From Myceligenerans crystallogenes (GTDB lineage Bacteria; Actinomycetota; Actinomycetes; Actinomycetales; Cellulomonadaceae), in assembly GCF_039529775.1 (NCBI RefSeq), contig NZ_BAAANL010000002.1, positions 583,661 to 647,660 on the forward strand: a stretch of DNA of 64,000 nucleotides, written 5' to 3'. Shown piece after piece: positions 20,196 through 29,000 of this stretch. The translations under genes and the position numbers were made by a program. Position 1 is the first letter of the stretch. Each line of letters starts with the position of its first letter. The notes beneath the pieces are model-generated. The model was not told where the DNA came from and searched no databases. It saw only the letters and a program-made list of their open reading frames with translations.

Positions 20196-20251
20196 CACTC
20201 TCTTCCTTCGGTCTCGTCCTTCCGTCTCGGCGCCACCGGAGCCGCGCGCCG

Positions 20252-20289
20252 GTCTCCGGCCCGCCGTAGCGTCTCCGGCCCGCCGTAGC
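20252..20289. repeat. Perfect 19-bp tandem duplication
   Basis: GTCTCCGGCCCGCCGTAGC occurs twice head to tail without spacer. Just beyond, a more degenerate pair (GTAGCAGGATGC and GTACCAGGATGC, each followed by a C-rich stretch ending CGGCAG) suggests further slippage. It lies in the 159-base gap between the DUF2200 gene and the polA stop. Two copies only. Confidence 0.8.
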
Positions 20290-20354
20290 AGGATGCACCG
20301 CCCGCCCGGCAGCCGGTGCGCCGCCGCGTACCAGGATGCCGCGGCGCGCGGCAG

Positions 20355-23084
20355 TCAGTGCGCGGCCTCGTGCCAGGTGGCGCCGGCGCCGACCGAGACG
20401 TCCAGGGGGACGTCGAGCTCGAACGCGGCGGCCATCTGCTCGCGCAGCAGCTTCTCCATCGCCTCGCGCTCGCCGGGGGCCACCTCCACCACGAGTTCGT
20501 CGTGGACCTGGAGCAGCAGGCAGGAGCCGAGCCCCTGGGCGTCGATCTCCCGCTGGACGCCGAGCATGGCGAGCTTGATGATGTCCGCGGCCGAGCCCTG
20601 GATGGGCGCGTTCAGCGCCATGCGCTCCGCCATCTGGCGGCGCTGCCGGTTGTCGCTCGTGAGGTCCGGCAGGTAGCGGCGCCGGCCCAGCACCGTGGCG
20701 GTCCAGCCGGTCGCGCGCGCCTCCTCGACCACGCCCGTGAGGTAGTCACGCACCCCGCCGAAGCGCTCGAAGTAGTCGTCCATGAGGCCCTGGGCCTCTC
20801 CCGTGGTGATGCCGAGCTGCTGCGACAGGCCGTAGGCGCTCAGCCCGTACGCCAGGCCGTAGCTCATGGCCTTGATCTTGGCCCGCATCTCGGAGGTGAC
20901 GTCCTGGGGCTCGACCTGGAACACCCGCGACCCGACGTACCGGTGCAGATCCTCGCCGGAGTTGAAGGCGCTGATCAGCCCCTCGTCGCCCGACAGGTGC
21001 GCCATGATCCGCATCTCGATCTGGCTGTAGTCGGCGGTCAGGAGCGTCTCGTACCCCTCGCCCACGACGAACGCCCGCCGGATCCGCCGGCCCGCCTCCG
21101 TGCGCACCGGGATGTTCTGCAGGTTCGGGTCGACGGAGCTGAGCCGCCCCGTCGCGGCGATCGTCTGCTGGAACGTGGTGTGGATCCGCCCGCCCGTGCC
21201 GACGGTCTTCAGCAGCCCTTCCACCGTGGTGCGCAGCCGCGTGACGTCGCGGTGCGTGAGCAGGTGCTCCAGGAACGGGTGCTGCGTCCTGACGAACAGC
21301 TCCTGCAGGGCCGCCGCGTCCGTGGTGTAGCCGGTCTTGATCTTCTTCGTCTTCGGCATCGCGAGGTCGTCGAACAGGACCTCCTGCAGCTGCTTCGGGC
21401 TGCCCAGGTTCACCTCGCGCCCGATCACCTCGTACGCCGACGCCGCCGCCTCGGCCACCTGGCCGGCGAAGTGCGCCTCGAGCTCCGTCAGGTAGGCGAC
21501 GTCGGCGGCGATCCCCGCGTGCTCCATGCGCTGCAGCACCCGCGACAGCGGCAGCTCGACGTCCGCGAGCAGGTGCGTCGCCCCCCGGTCGGTGAGCTCG
21601 CCCGCGAGCACCTCGGCCAGGTCCAGGACGGCGGCGGCCCGCGTCGCCTCCGCCTCGCCCGGCACCCCGCCGTCCAGGTCCAGGTCGAGCGCGCCCTGGG
21701 CGGCGGGCGCCTGCTCACCGAGGCGCCGCCCGAGGTGGCGCTCGGCGAGGTCCCCCAGGTCGTAGCCGCGCTGGTCGGGGTGGCACAGGTAGGCGGCCAG
21801 CTCGGTGTCGAACTCCACGCCGCGCAGGTCCCAGCCGCGCCCGGCGAGCGCGTGCCAGGCCGCCTTCGCGCCGTGCACCACCTTGGGCGCGGACTCGTCG
21901 GCGAGCCAGGCCGCGAGCGCGACGTCGTCGTCGGACCCGATCTCCGCGGTGTCGTACACGACCGCGTGCCGGTCGGCCCCGGCGAGCGCGAGCTTCCAGG
22001 CGTCTCCGCCCGCGGGCGCCGTCGTCCCCTCGACGTGCAGGCCGAGGCGGCCCGGGCGGGCCCGGAGCCAGCCGGCGAGGCCGCCCGCGGCGACGTCGTC
22101 CACCTCGATCTCGACGGTGCCCGCGGCGCCGGTGCCCGCCTCCCCGGCGGGTTCACCCGCCGGGTCGACGGCGAGGATGCGGTCGCGCAGCTGGCCGAAC
22201 TGCAGCGCGTCGGAGACGCGGTGCACGGCCTCCCGGTCGAAGCCGACGAGGGCGAGGTCGTCGACGCCGAGGTCGAGGGTGACGTCCGTCAGGAGGGCGT
22301 TGAGCTCGCGGTTGGTGCGGACCTGATCGGCGTGCTCGCGGAGCTTCTCCCCCGCCTTGCCCTTGACCTCGCTCGCGCGCGCGAGCAGTTCGTCGAGGCC
22401 GCCGAAGGTGGTGACCCATTTCGCGGCGGTCTTGGGGCCGACGCCGGGGATGCCGGGGAGGTTGTCGCTCTTCTCCCCGACGAGCGCGGCGAGGTCCGGG
22501 TACAGGTGCGGCGGGAGCCCGTACTTCTCCTCGACGGCGGCGGGGGTCATGCGAGCCATCTCGGAGACGCCCTTGACCGGGTAGAGCACGGTGACGTCGT
22601 CCCCGACGAGCTGGAGGGCGTCGCGGTCGCCGGAGCAGACGAGCACCTCCATGCCCGCGGCGGACGCCTGGCCGGCGAGTGTGGCGAGGATGTCGTCGGC
22701 CTCGATGCCCTCCAGGCTGACGTGCCGCACGTGCAGGGCGTCGAGGACCTCGTGGATGAGCGGCACCTGCGAGCGGAACTCGTCCGGGGTCTTGGCGCGG
22801 CCCGCCTTGTACTCGGGGTAACGCTCGGTGCGGAAGGTGACGCGCCCGGCGTCGAACGCGACGGCGACGTGCGTGGGCGTCTCGTCGCGCAGCAGGTTGG
22901 TGAGCATGGACGTGAAGCCGAAGACCGCGTTGGTGACCTGTCCCGAGGTGGTGGCCAGCGTGTCGGGCAGGGCGAAGAACGCCCGGTAGGCCATGGAGTG
23001 GCCGTCCACGAGGAGCAGGCGGGGGCGGGTCCCGGCGGCGGCGCCGGGGGCGGGAGCGGGGTCGGTTCGCGCTTCGATACTCAC
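20355..23084 (-). CDS. polA: DNA polymerase I
   Basis: Repair and Okazaki-fragment polymerase with 5' nuclease activity. The 909-aa product has an N-terminal 5'-3' exonuclease (RLLLVDGHSMAYRAFFALPD, then GIEADDILATLA and GVGPKTAAKW). A degenerate 3'-5' exonuclease domain sits in the middle. The polymerase domain has motif A DYSQIEMRIMAHLSGD, motif B RAKIKAMSYGLAYG and motif C LLQVHDELVVEV. The middle domain lacks visible proofreading carboxylates, as usual in actinobacteria. The GTG start at 23084 is chosen from the N-terminus; only 19 bases separate it from the divergent thioesterase GTG. Confidence 0.97.
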   Translation of the reverse strand: MSIEARTDPAPAPGAAAGTRPRLLLVDGHSMAYRAFFALPDTLATTSGQVTNAVFGFTSMLTNLLRDETPTHVAVAFDAGRVTFRTERYPEYKAGRAKTPDEFRSQVPLIHEVLDALHVRHVSLEGIEADDILATLAGQASAAGMEVLVCSGDRDALQLVGDDVTVLYPVKGVSEMARMTPAAVEEKYGLPPHLYPDLAALVGEKSDNLPGIPGVGPKTAAKWVTTFGGLDELLARASEVKGKAGEKLREHADQVRTNRELNALLTDVTLDLGVDDLALVGFDREAVHRVSDALQFGQLRDRILAVDPAGEPAGEAGTGAAGTVEIEVDDVAAGGLAGWLRARPGRLGLHVEGTTAPAGGDAWKLALAGADRHAVVYDTAEIGSDDDVALAAWLADESAPKVVHGAKAAWHALAGRGWDLRGVEFDTELAAYLCHPDQRGYDLGDLAERHLGRRLGEQAPAAQGALDLDLDGGVPGEAEATRAAAVLDLAEVLAGELTDRGATHLLADVELPLSRVLQRMEHAGIAADVAYLTELEAHFAGQVAEAAASAYEVIGREVNLGSPKQLQEVLFDDLAMPKTKKIKTGYTTDAAALQELFVRTQHPFLEHLLTHRDVTRLRTTVEGLLKTVGTGGRIHTTFQQTIAATGRLSSVDPNLQNIPVRTEAGRRIRRAFVVGEGYETLLTADYSQIEMRIMAHLSGDEGLISAFNSGEDLHRYVGSRVFQVEPQDVTSEMRAKIKAMSYGLAYGLSAYGLSQQLGITTGEAQGLMDDYFERFGGVRDYLTGVVEEARATGWTATVLGRRRYLPDLTSDNRQRRQMAERMALNAPIQGSAADIIKLAMLGVQREIDAQGLGSCLLLQVHDELVVEVAPGEREAMEKLLREQMAAAFELDVPLDVSVGAGATWHEAAH

Positions 23085-23103
23085 GGATGACAACCTATCC
23101 CTC

Positions 23104-23535
23104 GTGACTGACATCGACGACGGGGGCCGTCCCGCCCTCGCTCTGCGTGACATGTACCCCGGCGCCCCCGAGGTGACGGTGATCGACAAGCTCGGCATCG
23201 AGCTCACCGAGATCTCCGCGAGGCGCACCACGGGGACCATGCCGGTGGAGGGCAACACGCAGCCCGCGGGCCTGCTGCACGGGGGCTCGTCGGCGGTGCT
23301 GGCGGAGACGCTCGCGTCCGTCGCGGCGCAGGTGCACGCCGGCGAGGGTCACCAGGCGGTGGGGATCGAGCTGAATGCGACGCATCACCGCGCCGTGCGC
23401 TCGGGAACGGTGACGGGCGTGGCGACGGCGATCCACCTGGGCCGCACGACCGCCTCCTACGAGATCGTCGTCACCGACGACCGGGGCAAGCGGGTGTGCA
23501 CCGCCCGCCTGACCTGCATGATCCTGGGATCCTGA
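23104..23535 (+). CDS. PaaI-type hotdog-fold thioesterase
   Basis: A 143-aa acyl-CoA thioesterase. The hotdog core reads GTMPVEGNTQPAGLLHGGSSAVLAETLAS, with the PaaI/menI motif N-x-Q-P-x-G-x-L-H-G-G and the catalytic glutamate in LAET. It continues VGIELNATHHRAVRSGTVTGVA. Some such proteins hydrolyse DHNA-CoA in menaquinone synthesis; phenylacetyl-CoA is the other classic substrate. The GTG start at 23104 gives a longer N-terminus. ATG at 23152 (MYPGAPEVTVIDKLG) is a credible alternative that would leave a more normal 67-base divergent gap to polA. This gene is a regular neighbour of polA and pdtaR in actinobacteria. Confidence 0.9.
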   Translation: MTDIDDGGRPALALRDMYPGAPEVTVIDKLGIELTEISARRTTGTMPVEGNTQPAGLLHGGSSAVLAETLASVAAQVHAGEGHQAVGIELNATHHRAVRSGTVTGVATAIHLGRTTASYEIVVTDDRGKRVCTARLTCMILGS

Positions 23536-23559
23536 GCTCCGCGGGGGCCCGGCGGGCGA

Positions 23560-24201
23560 TCAGCCCGCCGCGTGCCCGGCGTGCTCGGCGTGGACCGCGC
23601 GCAGGTCGATCGGGCCGGTCTCGGCGCGTTCGCGACGGCGGCGGGCGATGATGTCCTCCAGGCCGCCCCGGCCGAAGCGGCGGCGCGGCTCCGATCCCTT
23701 CGCGAACGGGAGATCCTGGGCGAGCTTGCGCAGCAGGGTCTGCGTCGGCACGATGCGGTGCCCGCAGGCCTGCACGAACCCCAGACGGGACAGAAATCGT
23801 TGTACCCCCCGCGTCCCCGCGACCGGCGCCGCGTAGACCTCCTCGCAGCCGTGGTCCACTGCAAGCGCTGCCACGGCCCTGAGCAGGGCGTGCCCGACGC
23901 CGCGACGCCGCGCGTCCGGGGCCACGAACACCGTGTCGAGGTACAGCACGGGCTGGTTCAGGAAGAGGTGGGGGCCGACCACCCGGCCCACGACGACGCC
24001 CACGATCTCGCCGCCGCGCTCGGCGACCAGGATGCGCCCGTCGACGGCGAGCAGCACGCTGAGCTGCCCGGCCAGCCGGTCCGTGTCCCCGCCGGTCACC
24101 TGAGCGCCCGCGGGCGACTCCTCGCGCCCGCGGATGGCGAGCTCGGCGACGGCCCGCAGGTCGGCGGCGTCGGCCGACCGCACATCGACTGCCTCACGCA
24201 C
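23560..24201 (-). CDS. GNAT family N-acetyltransferase
   Basis: A 213-aa predicted acyl-CoA-dependent acetyltransferase. The GNAT core includes LYLDTVFVAPDARRRGVGHALL, with acetyl-CoA-binding RRRGVGHALL, and the later GVQRFLSRLGFV motif B. The tail is strongly basic (PRRRFGRGGLEDIIARRRRER), which may contact nucleic acid or ribosome. I chose the GTG at 24201 because GGAGG lies 8 bases upstream; the GTG five codons earlier has none. It converges on the thioesterase with only 24 bases between stops. Substrate unknown. Confidence 0.85.
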   Translation of the reverse strand: MREAVDVRSADAADLRAVAELAIRGREESPAGAQVTGGDTDRLAGQLSVLLAVDGRILVAERGGEIVGVVVGRVVGPHLFLNQPVLYLDTVFVAPDARRRGVGHALLRAVAALAVDHGCEEVYAAPVAGTRGVQRFLSRLGFVQACGHRIVPTQTLLRKLAQDLPFAKGSEPRRRFGRGGLEDIIARRRRERAETGPIDLRAVHAEHAGHAAG

Positions 24202-24395
24202 TGGCGCTACCTCCACGACACTCTGGCGCCGGACGCTTCTTGGACACTCGTCCGACTAGCGACCGAGAATAGGCCCGCGGACGCCCTGGAGCCAAGTCCG
24301 CAGGCAGGACCCGCGGGCGCCAGCCACCGGACGTTTACGCGCCGTTTCCCGGGCGTTACCGACCGGCCCCGCCGGGACCTGCGGCGATCCGTCGC

Positions 24396-25100
24396 TCAGG
24401 AGTTGCCGACCTGGTCGATGACGGCGTCGGCGACCTCGCGCATCGTGAGGCGGCGGTCCATCGACGTCTTCTGGATCCAGCGGAACGACTCCGGCTCCGT
24501 CAGGCCCATCTTCGTCATCAGCAGGCCCTTGGCGCGGTCGACCCGCTTGCGGGTCTCGAACCGCTCCTTGAGGTCAGTGACCTCGGCCTCCAGCGCGCCG
24601 ATCTGCTGGTAGCGCGAGATGGCGATCTCCACCGACGGCAGCAGGTCCGCCGGGGTGAACGGCTTGACGACGTACGCCATGGCGCCCGCGTCACGCGCCC
24701 GCTCGACGAGCTCGGTCTGCGAGAACGCCGTGAGCAGCACCACGGGCGCGGCGTGCGCCTTGCCGATCCGCTCGGCGGCGGAGATGCCGTCGAGCTCGGG
24801 CATCTTGACGTCCATCACGACGACGTCGGGCTTCAGCTCGAGCGCCAGGTTCACGGCCGTCTCGCCGTCCCCCGCCTCGCCGACGACGTCGAACCCCGCC
24901 TCGCGCAGCGTCTCCACCACGTCCATGCGGATGAGCGCCTCGTCCTCGGCGACGACCGCGCGGCGCTTGGCGCGCACGGGCGCGGGCTCCTCGGCCGCGG
25001 CAGGCTCCACCATCGGAGGAAGATCAAGCTCGACCTTGGCGCCGGCGCCGCTCGCGGTGCCTTCGTCGGTGGCCGTGGTAGTGGGGTTCTCGTCGCTCAC
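24396..25100 (-). CDS. pdtaR: ANTAR-domain response regulator (PdtaR-like)
   Basis: A 234-aa receiver protein with an RNA-binding output. Residues about 47-165 are a CheY domain (VVAEDEALIRMDVVETL, phospho-acceptor in VVVMDVKMPELDG, conserved Lys in YVVKPFTP). The C-terminal ANTAR domain reads RFETRKRVDRAKGLLMTKMGLTEPESFRWIQKTSMDRR. ANTAR proteins act as antiterminators on two-hairpin leaders; the cognate kinase (PdtaS) is not in this window. A variable acidic/Thr-rich N-terminus of about 45 residues precedes the receiver. The GTG start is at 25100. In related genomes the gene lies close to pyk; here about 18 kb of accessory DNA separates them. Confidence 0.92.
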   Translation of the reverse strand: MSDENPTTTATDEGTASGAGAKVELDLPPMVEPAAAEEPAPVRAKRRAVVAEDEALIRMDVVETLREAGFDVVGEAGDGETAVNLALELKPDVVVMDVKMPELDGISAAERIGKAHAAPVVLLTAFSQTELVERARDAGAMAYVVKPFTPADLLPSVEIAISRYQQIGALEAEVTDLKERFETRKRVDRAKGLLMTKMGLTEPESFRWIQKTSMDRRLTMREVADAVIDQVGNS

Positions 25101-25385
25101 GGGTCACATCCTACGTCCCGGATATGACACACGGCCCGCCGGGACGTGGTCGGCAGCTTGTTCTTCGTCACCTCCCGCCGCGGCCGGGCCCGGCCGGGCC
25201 GGTTCCACATGACGGACACGGCCCGGCGGCACCACGCTGCCAGGCACTTGCTGCCAACCACGGCGTTCCGGGGGATCCGCGCCTGGCCGCGTCCTGCCGT
25301 CCCGCAGTTGCCACTGCGAACACCTGTACGCCCGGTCCGGTTCGAACCATGCTCGTGCCGAACCGCCGCGAACCCCGAGGAACCG

Positions 25386-26441
25386 ATGACCACCGATCCA
25401 CCCGCACCACGCGCCACCCTGCCGGTCACGCCCCGCGTGTCAGTCGTCATCCCCAACTACAACTACGCCAAGACCCTGGGGCTGTGCCTCGGGTCGCTCG
25501 TGGCCCAGACCCTCGCGCCGTACGAGATCATCGTGGTCGACGACGCCAGCACCGACGACTCCTGCGAGATCGCGGGGCGCTTCCCGTGCCGGGTCGTCCG
25601 GCTCGCCACGAACAGCGGGGTCTCCGCGGCCCGGAACCGCGGGGTCGCCGAGGCCGGCGGGGACATCGTCTTCTTCCTCGACTCCGACGTCGCCCTCGCC
25701 CCCGACGCCGTCGAGCAGGCGGTCGCCGCGCTCCGGGCCGACCCGGACCTCGGGTTCGTCTGGGGCGTCGTCGCGCCCGAACCGCTGATCGACGACGGCG
25801 TCGTCGAACGCTACCGGGTGCTGCACGCGCACCACTGGCAGGCGCGGTCGGCCGGAAAGGTCCGCACCGCCGTCTTCATGATGGCCGCCATGCCGCGCCA
25901 TGTCTTCGAGGCGACCGGCCCGCTCGACGAGAACCTCCGCGACTCCGAGGACGTCGAGTACAGCGAGCGCCTCGCCCCGCACCACGACATCCTGCTCACC
26001 GGCAGCATCACCGGCCGGCACGACGAGGCCGACCGGCTCGGCGCGCTCCTGTCCGAGCAGTTCCGCCGCGCGCAGCTGCTGGTCCCGGTGGCCGCGATCG
26101 AGAAGCACAACCGGGGGCGCGGCCTGAGGGCGAACAGCCCGCTCGGGGCGGGCGCCGCGTGGCTCGCGGCGCTGCTGCTGCCCGGGGCCGTCCTGAGCCC
26201 CTGGTTCGCGGTCGCGTCCCTGCTCCTCGGCGTGCTGAGCGTCGCTGCCGACCCCGCGCTCTACCGGTTCGTCCTGCGGTACGCGGGGCCCGGCTTCCTG
26301 CCGGTGTTCGCCGGGATCCACTTCCTGGTCCAGGTCACGCTCATCACCGGCGCGATGGCCGGCGCCGTGCGCTGGGTCCTGGACCCGTCGTTCGGGCCCG
26401 GGCGCCGGCAGGCGCGCCGGCCCGCCCGGATCGCCTCGTGA
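25386..26441 (+). CDS. GT2 glycosyltransferase with C-terminal membrane segments (first paralog)
   Basis: A 351-aa GT-A enzyme. It begins after a Thr/Pro-rich start with RVSVVIPNYNYAKTLGLCL, then IIVVDDASTDDS. It has the metal-binding DSD motif in FFLDSDVAL (99-101). Towards the end are two to three hydrophobic stretches (AAWLAALLLPGAVLSPWF, FLVQVTLITGAMAGAVRWVL) that would anchor it in the membrane. The architecture suits transfer to or from a polyprenyl carrier. It is paralogous to the GT2 at 31094, sharing a downstream E-(R/T)-YR-x-LH-x-HxW block and the C-terminal layout. It is the first gene of the ten-gene operon; the ATG at 25386 follows GAGGAACC. The 285 bases upstream, divergent from pdtaR, must hold the promoter, which I cannot pinpoint. 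Confidence 0.88.
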   Translation: MTTDPPAPRATLPVTPRVSVVIPNYNYAKTLGLCLGSLVAQTLAPYEIIVVDDASTDDSCEIAGRFPCRVVRLATNSGVSAARNRGVAEAGGDIVFFLDSDVALAPDAVEQAVAALRADPDLGFVWGVVAPEPLIDDGVVERYRVLHAHHWQARSAGKVRTAVFMMAAMPRHVFEATGPLDENLRDSEDVEYSERLAPHHDILLTGSITGRHDEADRLGALLSEQFRRAQLLVPVAAIEKHNRGRGLRANSPLGAGAAWLAALLLPGAVLSPWFAVASLLLGVLSVAADPALYRFVLRYAGPGFLPVFAGIHFLVQVTLITGAMAGAVRWVLDPSFGPGRRQARRPARIAS

Positions 26442-26448
26442 GGGCCGC

Positions 26449-27537
26449 ATGACGGGCACGGCCGGTTCCGCGGACGGCGTGCTCCGCCGGGTCTCCCGCC
26501 TGGCCGCACGGCCGGGGACGCGGCGCGTCCTCTGGCTGGTCGCCGGCGCCGCGATCGCCGTCTCGCTCCTCCTCGCCGTCCGGTCCACCGTGGACGACGG
26601 CGCGCTGGTGTCCCTGCGCATGTTCGGGACCCGGGAGATCGGCTGGGTCCTGGCCGCCGGGCTCGTCACGAACATCGCGGGCGTCTACCTCTCGATGCGC
26701 GCGTGGCGGGTGTTCGTCGACGCTCCCGGGACCGACACGCGGTCCGCCACCCGGATCTTCTACGTCGGGTTCCTCAGCAAGTTCGTGCCGGGACGGGTGT
26801 GGAGCATCCTCGCCCAGATCGACCTGGGCCGCGCGGCCGGGATCGGGGCCCGGCGGATCGTCTCGGCCTTCTTCCTGAGCATGGCCACCGGCCTGCTCGC
26901 GGGCGCCCTGCTCGGGCTGGCCGCCGTCCCGCTCGCGTTCGGGACGTCCGGCCCGGCCACGGCGCTGGTCGCCCTCGGCGCGGCGGGCGCCGTCGTCGTC
27001 CTGGCCTGGCCGCGCCTCCTGTCGGGCGCCGTCCGGCGGGCGGTGACCGCGGTGGGCCGCGGGCACGTGGTCGAGGCGGCCGACCGGGAGGTCCGCCTCT
27101 CGCTGCTGCTCGCGGCGGGCGGGTGGATCCTGTCGGGCGCGCACGCCGGGTTCCTGGCGCTCGCCGCGGGGGCGGAGCCCGGCCCGGGCCTCGCCGCCGG
27201 GATCGGCGGGTTCGCCGCGGCGACCGTCGCCGGGACGCTCGCCGTCGTCTTCCCGGACGGGATCGGCGTGCGGGAGGTCGCCCTGACCGCACCGCTCGCC
27301 GCGGTCCTCCCGCTCGACGCCGCGCTCGCCGTCGTGATCACGAGCCGGCTGCTGTGCCTGACCGGCGAGGTCCTGCTGTGCGGCACGTGGCTGCTCGCCG
27401 ACCGCGTCCGCCGGCGCGCCGCCGCCGCCGACGTCACCGCAGCCGACGACGCCGCCGCGCCCCTCCCGGCCGACGCCGCACCGGCCCCGCCACCGCCCCG
27501 CCCGGCACCAGCCGGCCCCAGCCCGCACCGACCGTGA
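26449..27537 (+). CDS. Flippase-like integral membrane protein (LPG-synthase TM / UPF0104 family)
   Basis: A 362-aa protein with about eight hydrophobic helices. It has the family-typical segments IFYVGFLSKFVPGRVWSILAQ and VVFPDGIGVREVALTAPL. This is the membrane domain of MprF, found alone in many glycan and lipid loci (AglD-like); there is no aminoacyl-transfer domain. In MprF this domain flips lipids, so a role in moving a lipid-linked intermediate is plausible but inferred. The cytosolic tail is Pro/Ala-rich and of low complexity. It starts 7 bases after the preceding stop and lies 14 bases before the aminotransferase. Confidence 0.82.
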   Translation: MTGTAGSADGVLRRVSRLAARPGTRRVLWLVAGAAIAVSLLLAVRSTVDDGALVSLRMFGTREIGWVLAAGLVTNIAGVYLSMRAWRVFVDAPGTDTRSATRIFYVGFLSKFVPGRVWSILAQIDLGRAAGIGARRIVSAFFLSMATGLLAGALLGLAAVPLAFGTSGPATALVALGAAGAVVVLAWPRLLSGAVRRAVTAVGRGHVVEAADREVRLSLLLAAGGWILSGAHAGFLALAAGAEPGPGLAAGIGGFAAATVAGTLAVVFPDGIGVREVALTAPLAAVLPLDAALAVVITSRLLCLTGEVLLCGTWLLADRVRRRAAAADVTAADDAAAPLPADAAPAPPPPRPAPAGPSPHRP

Positions 27538-27551
27538 GAGAAGGACAGAAC

Positions 27552-29000
27552 GTGACAGCGACAGGGATCGCGACCGGCCTGCTGAGCGTCGAGGACGCCG
27601 AACAACTCTCGGTCGCCGACGTGCACGACCTCTACCGGAAGTACGTGAACCGCAGCCAGGTCAAGCTCATGACCTCGCTCGGCTTCGGCCGCGAACTGGT
27701 CGACCACGCCGAGGGCTGCTGGATCCACACGAAGGACGGCCGGCGCATCCTCGACTTCACCGGCGGCGTCGGCGTCCTCAACCACGGGCACAACCACCCG
27801 CGGATCCTGGCCGCCCGCCGGCGGTTCCAGGAGCAGTCCCGCATGGAGGTCCACAAGACCTACTTCTCGCCGTACGTCGCGGCCCTCGGCCACAACCTCG
27901 CCACGCTGCTGCCCGGCGACCTCAGCATGTCGTTCTTCCCGAACTCGGGGGCCGAGGCGGTCGAAGGGGCCGTCAAGCTCGCGTACAAGTACCACGAGGG
28001 CGCGCGCGGGACGATCCTGTCCGCCGACATCGCCTTCCACGGGAAGCTGCTGGGCAGCGGCGGCCTGACGGGCGCGCAGAGCACCTTCGACTTCCCCACG
28101 ATCCCCGGCATCGACCACTTCGCCTTCGGGGACCTCGGCTCGCTCCGCGACGTCGTCGGCCGGCACCGGCGGCCCGACGGCTCCAGCGACGTCTACGCCC
28201 TCCTGGTCGAGCCGTTCTCGGCCACCACGATGCAGGAGTGCTCCGAGGAGTTCCTCCGCGGCGCGCGCGAGCTGTGCACCGCCGAGAACATCGTCCTGAT
28301 CTTCGACGAGATCCACTCCGGCTGGGGCAAGACCGGCTCGCTGTTCCACTTCATGCGCTACCCGGGCCTGGTGCCGGACGTCATGACCACCTCGAAGTCC
28401 TTCGGCGGCGGGAAGTCGTCCATCTCGGGGTACGTGGCGCGCGAGTCGATCTTCCGCCCCGCCTACGACAACCTCCTGGACGCCCTCCTGCAGTCGACGA
28501 GCACCACCTACTACGGGTTCGGCGAGGAGGCCGCGACGGCGATCGAGGCGGTCCGGGTGGCCGTCGAGGACGACTACCCGGCGCGCGCCCGCGCCATCGA
28601 GGCGCAGCTGGTCGCCGGGCTGAACCGGATCCGGGAGCGGTTCCCCGACCTCATCGCGGACGTCCGCGGCGCGGGCGCCATCCAGGGCATCTTCCTGTCC
28701 GGCAGCCCGAAGCTGATCGAGCTCGCGGCCCGCTACGCCCCCGGCGGCCTGAACAGTGACCCGCTGCTGCCGACCAAGCTGATCACGGCCTCCGTGATCA
28801 ACGCGATGTACCAGCGGCACGGCGTCTACCTCTACTACACGCTCAACGGCAGGAGCCCGCTGGTGGCCGCTCCCCCGCTGGTCGCCGGCGAGGAGGAGGT
28901 CTCCTACTTCCTCACGGCGTTCGAGAAGACCCTCGAGCTGGGCATGCCCCAGCTCCTCGCGATGCTGATCAAGGACAAGGTGTGGTCGCTGTGGCAGTGA
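27552..29000 (+). CDS. PLP-dependent class III aminotransferase
   Basis: A 482-aa fold-type I enzyme. The N-terminus reads HDLYRKYVNRSQVKLMTSLGFG, then ILDFTGGVGVLNHGHNHPRIL. The PLP region has FFPNSGAEAVEGAVKLAYKYH and the aspartate motif LIFDEIHSGWGKTG. The Schiff-base lysine is in TTSKSFGGGKSS. These are omega-aminotransferase features (4-aminobutyrate/acetylornithine/diaminobutyrate type) but the subfamily is not one with a function I know. The GTG start at 27552 has GAAGGA upstream. Its stop overlaps the next gene (GTGA). In this cluster it probably installs an amino group on a sugar or polyol; that is inference. Confidence 0.88.
   Translation: MTATGIATGLLSVEDAEQLSVADVHDLYRKYVNRSQVKLMTSLGFGRELVDHAEGCWIHTKDGRRILDFTGGVGVLNHGHNHPRILAARRRFQEQSRMEVHKTYFSPYVAALGHNLATLLPGDLSMSFFPNSGAEAVEGAVKLAYKYHEGARGTILSADIAFHGKLLGSGGLTGAQSTFDFPTIPGIDHFAFGDLGSLRDVVGRHRRPDGSSDVYALLVEPFSATTMQECSEEFLRGARELCTAENIVLIFDEIHSGWGKTGSLFHFMRYPGLVPDVMTTSKSFGGGKSSISGYVARESIFRPAYDNLLDALLQSTSTTYYGFGEEAATAIEAVRVAVEDDYPARARAIEAQLVAGLNRIRERFPDLIADVRGAGAIQGIFLSGSPKLIELAARYAPGGLNSDPLLPTKLITASVINAMYQRHGVYLYYTLNGRSPLVAAPPLVAGEEEVSYFLTAFEKTLELGMPQLLAMLIKDKVWSLWQ

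Noticed and set aside
20252..20289. CRISPR-like repeat
   Set aside because: Only two 19-bp copies with no spacer, so a simple tandem duplication.
26449..27537. MprF lysyl-phosphatidylglycerol synthase
   Set aside because: Only the membrane domain is present; the aminoacyl-transferase domain is missing.
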